Assembly: GCA_910583945.1 (NCBI GenBank)
Contig: CAJTYF010000013.1
Location: forward strand, 1 to 33,462
DNA length: 33,462 bases
Origin: an uncultured Bacilli bacterium
GTDB lineage: Bacteria; Bacillota_I; Bacilli_A; RF39; UBA660
Direction: 5' to 3'
Shown here: in pieces, positions 1 through 8,008 of the stretch
Numbering within the stretch: the first letter of the stretch is position 1
How the letters are laid out: each line of letters opens with the position of its first letter
The notes under the pieces: model-generated
What the model was told of the DNA's origin: nothing
Seen by the model: only the letters and a program-made list of their open reading frames with translations
Databases searched by the model: none
Translations under genes and position numbers: made by a program

Positions 1-86
1 AACTTTTCTCCTTTTTAGATGGGGTTTAAAATTTTGCCGGAACTTAAATATAAAATTTTAGCCTTTTTATTTTTTTAATTTATTGT

Positions 87-92
87 TATAAT
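87..92 (+). promoter_or_regulatory. Probable -10 box (TATAAT) of the secretion operon
   Basis: A perfect TATAAT lies 25 bases before the first ATG. No good -35 is visible in the T-rich stretch upstream. A GGTGAT ribosome-binding site follows just before the ATG at 118. The first 117 bases hold no other gene that I can see. Confidence 0.5.
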
Positions 93-117
93 TAAGGTAT
101 GAAAATTTGGTGATACA

Positions 118-1284
118 ATGAAAAAGTTTTTATATACAGTGTTTTTAGTATTCATTTTTGTAACAACAGTTTCAGCTGCGACTACGAAAAATGGTGTACC
201 CATTACTCCTAACTCAGATCCTCAAGATAAAAAAGTAGAAGTGAGTTGTAAATATTCTTCCGGTTATACCATTAGTTTTTTAAAACTAGATAGGTATGAA
301 ACCGATGGATTATATGATCAAGGAAGAGGAATTCCAGACGGCATTGTACCGAACATGGGAGAATATCTTTTAGAAAAAGGTTTTATGACAGCAGATGGCT
401 ATTATGATTGTCCTAAATATGCATTATATTATGTAAATGAAAATAATAAAATAGATGTAATCGATTTTTCAAATAATGGAAACTTTATTCAAAAAATATT
501 TACATTGATACCTGAAGAAAGCTCTTGTAAAGGAGCTTGTCAAGGCGAGCAATTTAGTGAAGGATCAGAAAACCAATGGGTTTGTGATTATCAAAGCACA
601 ATTCTTAGTGAAACTACGATGCAGACAAAATATGATGGAGTGAATTATATTTTAGTTGACAGAGATGGATACGCTCGTTATGTCAAAGGAACGGATATTA
701 GAAGTGATTGTGGAGATATATTTTTAGATACAGCTACACCAGGAGGGGACAATTTTAGAAGTATGGATGAAGATATTAGAAGAATATCAGATTTAAATAC
801 TCTAAAAGATTTGTATAATTTTTTATGTTTTGATGATAAAATAAAAGGCGGAATAGACTATTATTGTGCTGGAAGTTGTAAATACCCTAATAATAAAAAT
901 AATGTGTGTTCGTATCTAAAAGATAAAGTAAATTATCAAACTGGTGCTGATGAAACAGAAGTATCTTTAGAAATATGCCAAAATAATGAAGTAAAAAAAA
1001 GTTTAAGATTTGTAGGAAGACTTTTAGTAGTAGTTAAAATTATCGTACCTTTATTACTAATCGTATTTGGCTTTGTTGATTTTGGAAAAGTAGTAATTTC
1101 TTCCGATAATGAAGCATCAAATAAAGCAATAAAAAGATTAACTATGAGAATAATAACAGGAGTAGTAATATTTATTTTACCCACAATTATTAATTTTGTA
1201 TTTGGATTATTTCCTAAAAAATACCATTTTATAGATTGTTCAGAATGTATATTTAAACCAACTTCTTGCCAAGTTGAAGACTAA
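118..1284 (+). CDS. Secreted Cys-rich protein with VirB2/TrbC-like two-helix membrane tail
   Basis: 388 residues. A signal peptide (about 1-20, ending VSA) leads into an extracytoplasmic part of about 270 residues rich in paired cysteines, with a VSCKY motif near residue 43, a CPKYALYY motif near 98 and DGYARY near 182. Residues about 295-365 form two hydrophobic helices separated by a short charged loop (SSDNEASNKAIKRL), which is the layout of VirB2/TrbC pilins. The next gene has the same architecture and shared motifs, so the two are tandem paralogs. It is first in an operon with VirB6-, VirB4- and VirD4-like genes. I infer a surface or pilus-like component of a type IV secretion machine; the ectodomain family is not recognised. 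GGTGAT precedes the ATG. Confidence 0.75.
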   Translation: MKKFLYTVFLVFIFVTTVSAATTKNGVPITPNSDPQDKKVEVSCKYSSGYTISFLKLDRYETDGLYDQGRGIPDGIVPNMGEYLLEKGFMTADGYYDCPKYALYYVNENNKIDVIDFSNNGNFIQKIFTLIPEESSCKGACQGEQFSEGSENQWVCDYQSTILSETTMQTKYDGVNYILVDRDGYARYVKGTDIRSDCGDIFLDTATPGGDNFRSMDEDIRRISDLNTLKDLYNFLCFDDKIKGGIDYYCAGSCKYPNNKNNVCSYLKDKVNYQTGADETEVSLEICQNNEVKKSLRFVGRLLVVVKIIVPLLLIVFGFVDFGKVVISSDNEASNKAIKRLTMRIITGVVIFILPTIINFVFGLFPKKYHFIDCSECIFKPTSCQVED

Positions 1285-1312
1285 TTTGCTAGTAAAGTAA
1301 AGAATTTATTGG

Positions 1313-1318
1313 TATAAT
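1313..1318 (+). promoter_or_regulatory. Possible internal promoter, TATAAT
   Basis: A TATAAT sits in the 64-base gap between the two Cys-rich genes, 30 bases before the ATG at 1349. A TTGCTA at 1286-1291 is too far away (21-base spacer) to be a good -35. It may allow the second gene and its followers to be expressed separately. Confidence 0.4.
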
Positions 1319-1348
1319 GAACTGAGGAAAAGAAAAGTAGGGATTTTC

Positions 1349-2452
1349 ATGAATAAAAAAAATTTATTTTTTTTCATAATTATAATAATTTTTATGTACT
1401 CATCACAAGTGTCTGCAGCAGAAATAAGCTGTAGATACGAAATGAACGATAATAATCTAAATGAAAAGTTTGTCCTTATAGAAGAATACGAAGGATCTAA
1501 AAAATTAAAATTAATAAGTGATGATAAGTATATGAAAATTTCAGAAAATGAAATATATTTAAATGATGATAATTCTTGTCCTAGTGTATCTTTATATTAC
1601 GGAACAGGAATGGGAAAAAGAGTGTATCCTAGTCAAAAAATATGTCAAGCTTCAGAACCATTATTACCCAATTATTGTTCTCCCAACCTTATCGGAGTGA
1701 AAAAAGAAGAAAATGACGAAACTGATAATAACTTTGTTGGAAAATTTCAAGCAGCATTAGTAAAGAAAACAAGCGATATATGTGAATATAAAAGTGAAAA
1801 AGATGGTCCAAGTTACTACATAAGTACGCATGAGCCCTTTGGCAATAAAGATTTAGATATTGGAGCAAAAAAAGTAGGGGATTTATACTATTATATGTTA
1901 GACCCAAGAGATGGAATTAGGTATTTAACAACACAAGGAAAATATTTTTCAGTAAAAGATAGTCGAATTTCTTGTCCATCATACATATACTTAGAAAAAA
2001 AGTGGGTAGGTAATTTTTGGTCACTAAAACCATTTGGAGAAAGACTACAGCGGGCATATGTAATTGTTGGAAAAAGTAATGAAAATGATTCAAATCAGAC
2101 AGACATTGAAAATCCAATTACAGGAGATAATAACGAAGTCCAAGAAGAACCGACACCCAAGCCTTCTGGCGATGTAGATTGTAATGGAATCTTTGCAAAT
2201 GAGTTTGGAGAATATTTAAAGCAAATATATGATTTATTGAAATTTGCTGTACCGATACTTATTTTAGGCTATGCAATTGTTGATTTCTTAAAAGCATTAG
2301 CTGCACAGGATGATGCGGAAGTAAAAAAAGCTGCAAATAAACTCGTAAAACGATTAATGATTGGTGTTTTGATTTTTGTATTACCAACAATTTTAGAATT
2401 TTTTCTAAATTTAGCTGGAGTGCAATTTGGAGTTTGTGATTTAGGAACATAA
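1349..2452 (+). CDS. Secreted Cys-rich protein with VirB2/TrbC-like tail (paralog of the preceding gene)
   Basis: 367 residues. The signal peptide is about 1-23 (ends VSAAE). The ectodomain repeats the pattern of its neighbour: ISCRY near residue 26, CPSVSLYY near 73, a CEYKS motif near 145, DGIRY near 190 and ISCPSYIYL near 208. A low-complexity acidic, Pro-containing linker at about 245-275 leads to a CNGIF motif and two membrane helices (about 296-318 and 335-355) around a KKAANKLVKRL loop, as in VirB2-type pilins. GTAGGG lies upstream of the ATG. The stop is followed 14 bases later by the VirB6-like gene. I infer an exposed subunit of the secretion apparatus; the exact role is unknown. 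Confidence 0.75.
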   Translation: MNKKNLFFFIIIIIFMYSSQVSAAEISCRYEMNDNNLNEKFVLIEEYEGSKKLKLISDDKYMKISENEIYLNDDNSCPSVSLYYGTGMGKRVYPSQKICQASEPLLPNYCSPNLIGVKKEENDETDNNFVGKFQAALVKKTSDICEYKSEKDGPSYYISTHEPFGNKDLDIGAKKVGDLYYYMLDPRDGIRYLTTQGKYFSVKDSRISCPSYIYLEKKWVGNFWSLKPFGERLQRAYVIVGKSNENDSNQTDIENPITGDNNEVQEEPTPKPSGDVDCNGIFANEFGEYLKQIYDLLKFAVPILILGYAIVDFLKALAAQDDAEVKKAANKLVKRLMIGVLIFVLPTILEFFLNLAGVQFGVCDLGT

Positions 2453-2466
2453 GGAGGTTTAAAATT

Positions 2467-4788
2467 ATGATTATATCAATGATTAATCCATTAAGCGTTT
2501 TTGAATATGGCTTACCAGGAGTTTTCTTATTTATTGATGGAGTAGTTTATTGGGCAGTTAGTAAAATTTTTGGGGTATTTGAAACTTTAGCTAGAGTAGA
2601 ATTTTTAACTGAGGGAACTTATCGTGAAATTGTAAATAAATTTTTAGTAATTATAGGTGTGTTTATGCTCTTCTATTTATCCTATTCATTTTTAAAAAGT
2701 TTAATTAATCCTGATGATTTTAGTAAAAACACATCTAAAATAGTAACGAATTTAGTTATATCATTAGTGCTATTAGGTGTATTACCAGTTATATTTACCC
2801 AGGCTTTTAGACTACAACGACTAATAATTGATAACCATATTCTAGATAAAATTATATTAAATCAAGATACAGAAAATAATGATCCTAATTATATTACTAA
2901 ACATGGAAATCGAGCGGCTTTAAATACTTTGAATGCTTTTTTGAATCCAAATAATGCTAATATAGAAGGCGAAAGTACTCAAAAATGGAATGATTTTAAA
3001 AAGGATTTAGTAGTAGGAAATGCTTCTTTTATGGATATTACAGATTTTGCAGAAAAAATTCATGAACAAGATGCTGCTCCAGATAGTGATGGAAATATAG
3101 TACTTGCCACTTACACGCCAATTGTTAGCACTCTATGTGGCATGTTTTTATGTTACGTATTAGTATCCTTCAGCTTAGATTTAGGCGTTCGAGTCGTTAA
3201 ATTAGCTTTTTATCAAATTTTAGCTCCAATTCCAATTATAATGCGAATCATACCAGAAAAAAAATCAGTGTTTGATAATTGGGTGAAAGGATCGTTAGCA
3301 ACTTATTTAGAAGTATATGTACGAATTTTTATTATGCTAATAGTAGTGTTTTTTGTATCACTTATTTTTGCCCAAAATGATTCAACTCAACTTTCCAATG
3401 TAACAACAAATCAAAATTATTTAAATCAATATCAAGTAAAGAATCAAGAATTAGCAGTTCAATTAAGTAATTTGAATAATATAGAAGATAAAACAAATAC
3501 CAACAGTTTGGAAATAAAATATGAAAATAAAGAAGATTTACAAAAAGAAAACGTTCAAAAATTAGCAAATGAATCAGAAGAGTCTAATCCAAATGATTTT
3601 TCAAGTCTAGGAATGTTAGGAAAAGTAATCGTGGTCATGGGCTTATTTGCTGCGGCTAAGCAAGCACCAAAAATGATTAGTGATATAACAGGAATTGATT
3701 CAGGAAATATAAAACTAGGTATAGGTGGCAAATTAGCAGCTGGAGGAGCCTTTGGATTAGCTGCAATGGCTGGGGGTGCTGCTACCACCGGAATTCGAAA
3801 TTTTACACATGGATATAACAATTTTAAAGAAGCAAGTGGGTTTAAAAATAAATTGCTCGCCGTTGGAAGTGGTCTTCTTAGTACAGCAGCCGGAACAGTA
3901 AGCGGAGGAGCAAGAAATATTCAAGGCGGATTTAAAGCGAAAAACTTTAAAGAAATGCGAGATGCAACCTCAAAAGGTATTCAAGAAGCTACGAAAGCCA
4001 GAGATAAAAGAGAAAATTATCGTGCATCTCATGGAGGGTACATAGGAGCTCTTACAGGTCATGTAGAAGACTTTGGGCATTCAGCTCTAAACTTTCTCGG
4101 TATAGGCTCAAGTTTAGAAGGTTTAAAACAAGAAAGTGAACGTGTAGGAGCTGTTTCTAGTTCTCGTAAAGCACTAGAAGAAGCCGCTAAGGCAGAAGTA
4201 TTAAAGGAAAGCAATATGTTAAAATATAAATTAACCTCAGCCATTAATGGTTTTGATAATTTAGCTACACTTGATAACTTAATTGAAACAATTAAAAGCA
4301 CTGGAGTAGATGATCATGGAAATTCTGACGCTGCCACTGTAGCTGAAAGAATTACAGAATTACGTAATACGAGACAAGAAATTGAGAAGAAAATGGTTCA
4401 ACAATATATAAATGGTGTTAATTTAGATGCAACGGATCCTACAACTCATGGTGATGTTAATAGAAGTTATATATCAGGACCTGTTCAAGAAGCAATTGCC
4501 AAACATAATACTGAACTTAAAAATAATTTGGATGCAATATTACGTAATTTAACTGCTGAAGATTTAGCAAATTCTGATGTTCAAACATGGAAAACGGATA
4601 TCGAGAGTTACATAAATAATATAAGAAATATGGATCCAACGGCTGTTATGGGAAATACAGCATATGATATTGGAAAGATTGCAGAAGAGGTTAAGAAATT
4701 TGCTGGAACAGCCCAAACAAATGTCAATACACGCGTTAACGAATATCGTCAAGAAGAAGCAAGACGTAATGGAAATAATAATAGTTAA
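2467..4788 (+). CDS. VirB6/TrbL-like polytopic membrane protein
   Basis: 773 residues. The first 130 residues contain several hydrophobic helices. A soluble stretch follows, then a core of further helices (about 215-300) with the conserved-looking LAFYQILAPIPIIMRIIPE and a following conserved Trp (DNWVKG). After another linker there is a Gly/Ala-rich amphipathic region (about 380-440, KLAAGGAFGLAAMAGGA) and a long charged, helical cytoplasmic tail. This is the arrangement of VirB6/TrbL/TcpH-type channel proteins of Gram-positive type IV systems. AGGAGG is 9 bases before the ATG at 2467; a second in-frame ATG at 2479 is less well spaced. It lies between the pilin-like pair and the ATPase genes and presumably forms the inner-membrane channel. 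Confidence 0.75.
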   Translation: MIISMINPLSVFEYGLPGVFLFIDGVVYWAVSKIFGVFETLARVEFLTEGTYREIVNKFLVIIGVFMLFYLSYSFLKSLINPDDFSKNTSKIVTNLVISLVLLGVLPVIFTQAFRLQRLIIDNHILDKIILNQDTENNDPNYITKHGNRAALNTLNAFLNPNNANIEGESTQKWNDFKKDLVVGNASFMDITDFAEKIHEQDAAPDSDGNIVLATYTPIVSTLCGMFLCYVLVSFSLDLGVRVVKLAFYQILAPIPIIMRIIPEKKSVFDNWVKGSLATYLEVYVRIFIMLIVVFFVSLIFAQNDSTQLSNVTTNQNYLNQYQVKNQELAVQLSNLNNIEDKTNTNSLEIKYENKEDLQKENVQKLANESEESNPNDFSSLGMLGKVIVVMGLFAAAKQAPKMISDITGIDSGNIKLGIGGKLAAGGAFGLAAMAGGAATTGIRNFTHGYNNFKEASGFKNKLLAVGSGLLSTAAGTVSGGARNIQGGFKAKNFKEMRDATSKGIQEATKARDKRENYRASHGGYIGALTGHVEDFGHSALNFLGIGSSLEGLKQESERVGAVSSSRKALEEAAKAEVLKESNMLKYKLTSAINGFDNLATLDNLIETIKSTGVDDHGNSDAATVAERITELRNTRQEIEKKMVQQYINGVNLDATDPTTHGDVNRSYISGPVQEAIAKHNTELKNNLDAILRNLTAEDLANSDVQTWKTDIESYINNIRNMDPTAVMGNTAYDIGKIAEEVKKFAGTAQTNVNTRVNEYRQEEARRNGNNNS

Positions 4789-4799
4789 GGAAGTACATT

Positions 4800-5333
4800 A
4801 TGGTGTTATTTAATCGAGTAGTTGATTTTGCAACAAATAATAGTGTAAATTATCAAAAAGAAAATGAAGCTTATTCTTTAGCTATTAGTGAAATAGAGAG
4901 CATTGAAAATCTTTTGGATTACTATACCAAAGAAGACGGTTTAAACGATTATTCTGAAGTTTACAAGAAAATAAGAGTGGAAATTATAGAATTAAATAAT
5001 CAAATTATTATCTCTAAAAGAAATTTAGCCCAAGCCAAAACAAAACTCGACTATCAAAGAATTTTAAAAAGAATTGATTATTTATTAGAACAATTAGAAA
5101 TTATTTTAATAAAAGCTAAAAATGAATTATTAAAATCAAAAACATTAGGTGAATTGCAAGAACACTTAACCGAACTTCAAGTTATCATAAATAGTAATGC
5201 AAGATTTGAGCCATTTATGAATTTTGTAAGTCACGGCGATTGGACTGTTAAAGATTTAAAAAATATTAGAAATCAAATAGCTAATAGAAGAATTAAAATA
5301 ATTCCTTATTTAGGTAATAATTATAGAAGATAA
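4800..5333 (+). CDS. Coiled-coil protein of the secretion cluster, unknown function
   Basis: 177 residues with no signal peptide or membrane segment. The central part (about 20-135) has heptad-like Leu/Ile spacing and alternating charges, predicting long helical hairpins. The end carries a conserved-looking FVSHGDWTVKDLKNIRNQI segment. It starts 12 bases after the VirB6-like gene behind AAGGAAG and is followed 19 bases later by the PrgI-like gene, so it is probably co-transcribed. I do not recognise the family. Position suggests an accessory or assembly factor of the type IV apparatus. Confidence 0.6.
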   Translation: MVLFNRVVDFATNNSVNYQKENEAYSLAISEIESIENLLDYYTKEDGLNDYSEVYKKIRVEIIELNNQIIISKRNLAQAKTKLDYQRILKRIDYLLEQLEIILIKAKNELLKSKTLGELQEHLTELQVIINSNARFEPFMNFVSHGDWTVKDLKNIRNQIANRRIKIIPYLGNNYRR

Positions 5334-5352
5334 AAAAGGAGGATAAAAAGGG

Positions 5353-5664
5353 ATGAAAAGTAATTATTTGATACCAGCAAACTCTAAAAAATCACAATTA
5401 ATATTAGGTTTTTTTACACCTGTTGATTTAATTATTTTTGGAGTAGGATGTACCATAACACTCGCTTTATTATTTGTTTTTAATAATAAAGTAAATATGG
5501 GAGCCTTGCTATTGATACTTTCACCAGCATTAATAGCTGCGTTCTTAGTACTTCCTGTGCCAAATTATCATAATATTTTGCAATTGCTTACAAATATTAT
5601 CATGTTTACCTTAGGAAGAAAAAGGTTATATTGGAAAGGCTGGTGTATTAAAGATGGCAAATAA
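5353..5664 (+). CDS. PrgI/VirB3-like small membrane protein
   Basis: 103 residues with two closely spaced hydrophobic helices (about 25-46 and 50-68), then a short PNYHNILQLL segment and a basic C-terminal tail. Small two-helix proteins of this kind (PrgI, VirB3, TcpE) sit directly upstream of VirB4 ATPases and anchor them at the membrane. Here the stop overlaps the start of the VirB4 N-terminal gene by 11 bases, which suggests translational coupling. AAAAGGAGG lies upstream of the ATG. Family assignment rests on size, topology and position rather than on a diagnostic motif. Confidence 0.7.
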   Translation: MKSNYLIPANSKKSQLILGFFTPVDLIIFGVGCTITLALLFVFNNKVNMGALLLILSPALIAAFLVLPVPNYHNILQLLTNIIMFTLGRKRLYWKGWCIKDGK

Positions 5665-6211
5665 AAAAAATTTAAGTAAATATACAGAAGATTGGGTACC
5701 GATAAAACAAATCATGAATGGTATGATTCAGTTAGACTCTGGTGAATACGTAACAGGAGTAAAAATTGCTCCTAAAAACATATTCATATTAGATAAAGGA
5801 ACGCAAGACAATGTAATTTATAATCTAAGAAATTTTTATAATACAATGGATTATGAATTTTGGTTAATAGTGGCAGATCGACCTGTTGATATTAATGTTC
5901 ATTTATCGCAACTACAAATTCAATACAATAACTCAACAAGTAGTGCCATTAGAAAACTCATTATCCAAGACATTAATAAAGCGAATATGTTTATGAGTCA
6001 AGAATACAGTGTGGTAGATACCGAATATTTTATTCTATTTAAAGAGAAAAAATTAGAAATTGTTCAAAAAAGAATTCATAATTTAATTAGTAATTTATCA
6101 ATGTGTAGTTTAAATTCCACACAAGTATCCAATAACGATTTAAGAATGTTAATCGACAATTTCTTTAATGGGGGACAAGCAACAACTTTAGGAACGGTGA
6201 TGCCAGAATGA
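5654..6211 (+). CDS. VirB4-like ATPase, N-terminal half encoded as a separate gene
   Basis: 185 residues without a Walker motif. The start (KYTEDWVPIKQIMNGMIQLD, then YVTGVKIAPKNIF) matches the usual N-terminal domain of Gram-positive VirB4/TraE ATPases, which normally continue into the ATPase in one chain. Here the reading frame ends with an ATGA overlap (6208-6211), where the ATPase-bearing gene starts in another frame. The two products together total 779 residues, close to an ordinary single VirB4. Both halves look intact, so I read this as a split, translationally coupled VirB4 rather than a decaying gene. A frameshift or sequence error cannot be excluded from one sequence. Confidence 0.75.
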   Translation: MANKKNLSKYTEDWVPIKQIMNGMIQLDSGEYVTGVKIAPKNIFILDKGTQDNVIYNLRNFYNTMDYEFWLIVADRPVDINVHLSQLQIQYNNSTSSAIRKLIIQDINKANMFMSQEYSVVDTEYFILFKEKKLEIVQKRIHNLISNLSMCSLNSTQVSNNDLRMLIDNFFNGGQATTLGTVMPE

Positions 6212-7992
6212 ATATAAAATCACAATTAGCCCCAAAAGGGATTGAATTTAAACCAACTGAAATGATGATTAGTGGAAAATATTGTACCATTTTAACCGTC
6301 GTAACGTATCCAAAATACATTGGAGAAGGCTACTTAGCGAATATCACCAATATAAGTGGTGTAAAAATAGCGATTAAACATATTCCAATTGAATTTTCTA
6401 CATTACAAAGAATGTTAAACAAAGAAATAGCGGATTTAAAACAAAGATATCAAACCGAAAATGATAAAACCATTCAAGAAAGAATTAGACAAGATTACGA
6501 ATCTTTAGAACAATTCATTCAAATGCTTGCAGCCACTCAAGCGAGAATCTTCGATTTCCAAATGCATTTATTTATCTCAGCGGATAACAAAGAAGAATTA
6601 GAAATGAAGAAAATGCAAGTTCGTAATTACTTAGATGGTTTAGGAATGCGTGGTATTCCATTAATGTTTGAACAAGAAAAAGTCTTAAAATCAATATTAC
6701 CAATTTTCCCAAAACAAGACATCGAAAATCGAGTAGGAACTCCAATTCCATCGGTTACAGTGGCAGCTATGTATCCTTTTATCTTTGATAGCATTAAAGA
6801 TCCAGGAAACAGTATTTTATTTGGTGTCGATTTTTCTGGTGGAGTGGTTTTATTTAATCAATTTTTATATAAGATAAAAAAAGAAAACAATCGAAACAAC
6901 GCCAACATCATCATTTTAGGAACCAGTGGTAGTGGTAAATCTACAGCGGCCAAATTATTAATTAGAGGACATTTAAGAAATAGTTATAAAGTCGTTTGTA
7001 TTGACCCAGAAGGTGAACTCTCTGAAATGTGTAAAAACGTCGGTGGAGATTTCTTGGATTTAGGAAAAGGTGGAGAATTCGGGATGATTAACCCACTTGA
7101 AATTGTTGTCGATGCCGATGAAGAAGAAATAGAGCAAGGACTAGGGTATACAGTTCTTACAAGAACCTTACAACAATTAAAAGCATTCATGAAGTACTAT
7201 TCACCATCCATTGAAGAAGATGTCTTAACTATGTTTAGTGAAGTGGTACAAGATACTTATAAACGTTACAAAATTGACTACGATTCAGATTTTACAAAAT
7301 TTACAGCGAGCGATTACCCAACGTTTGATGATGTGTATGCAACCATTAAAGGTAGACTTTTATCTATGCCTGAAAAAACGCATGAAAAAGATGTTATGGA
7401 ACGTCTTGAATTAAAAGTAAGGCCACTTGTAAAAGAATTAAAATATTATTTTACTGGGCATACAACATTAAGTATTCAAAGTGACTTTATCGTATTTAAC
7501 ATAAGAGAACTTATGAATAGTGATGAAAACATTAAAAACGCTTTATTCTTTAACATTTTAAAATACGCTTGGGGACTTTGTTTAGATAAAGAAACAGATA
7601 CCGTGATGTGTGTGGATGAAGCCCATGTCTTAATGGCAACAAGAAATGAGTTGGGTGCAGAATTTTTAGCTCAAATTCAAAGAAGAAGTCGTAAATACAA
7701 CACAGGAACCATTATCATTACCCAACAGCCCACCGACTTTGCATCCCCTAATGTTTTAGTTCATGGTAAAGCCATATTTGATAATGCATCTTATTATCTT
7801 ATTATGGGACTAAGAAAACAAGCGACGGATGATTTAGGACAACTAATTGATTTAAATGATGCGGAAAAAGAAAGTATCAAATATTACAATCAAGGGGAAG
7901 CACTATTTATTTGTGGAAATAGACGAATGAGAATAAATGTAATTGTCACGCAAGAAGAACTGGATTCCTTTGGATCAGGTGGAGGACTATAG
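6208..7992 (+). CDS. VirB4-like secretion ATPase, catalytic half
   Basis: 594 residues. The Walker A motif GTSGSGKST is near residue 238, a CIDPEGELSEM motif follows near 263, the Walker B CVDEAHVLM is near 467, and downstream are QRRSRKYNTG and TQQPTDF motifs, all typical of VirB4/TraC/HerA-type hexameric ATPases. The first 200 residues hold the rest of the N-terminal domain, including a charged helical segment near 70-105. It powers assembly or substrate transfer in type IV systems, acting on the cytoplasmic membrane face. Its start overlaps the stop of the N-terminal half (ATGA), and the muralytic protein gene begins 17 bases after its stop. Confidence 0.9.
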   Translation: MNIKSQLAPKGIEFKPTEMMISGKYCTILTVVTYPKYIGEGYLANITNISGVKIAIKHIPIEFSTLQRMLNKEIADLKQRYQTENDKTIQERIRQDYESLEQFIQMLAATQARIFDFQMHLFISADNKEELEMKKMQVRNYLDGLGMRGIPLMFEQEKVLKSILPIFPKQDIENRVGTPIPSVTVAAMYPFIFDSIKDPGNSILFGVDFSGGVVLFNQFLYKIKKENNRNNANIIILGTSGSGKSTAAKLLIRGHLRNSYKVVCIDPEGELSEMCKNVGGDFLDLGKGGEFGMINPLEIVVDADEEEIEQGLGYTVLTRTLQQLKAFMKYYSPSIEEDVLTMFSEVVQDTYKRYKIDYDSDFTKFTASDYPTFDDVYATIKGRLLSMPEKTHEKDVMERLELKVRPLVKELKYYFTGHTTLSIQSDFIVFNIRELMNSDENIKNALFFNILKYAWGLCLDKETDTVMCVDEAHVLMATRNELGAEFLAQIQRRSRKYNTGTIIITQQPTDFASPNVLVHGKAIFDNASYYLIMGLRKQATDDLGQLIDLNDAEKESIKYYNQGEALFICGNRRMRINVIVTQEELDSFGSGGGL

Positions 7993-8008
7993 TAAGTAGG
8001 TGAAGTAA

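Noticed and set aside
5654..7992. Mycoplasma-type code (UGA as Trp) as an explanation of the split VirB4
   Set aside because: The two parts are in different frames, so read-through of TGA cannot join them, and Trp is encoded by TGG throughout the window.
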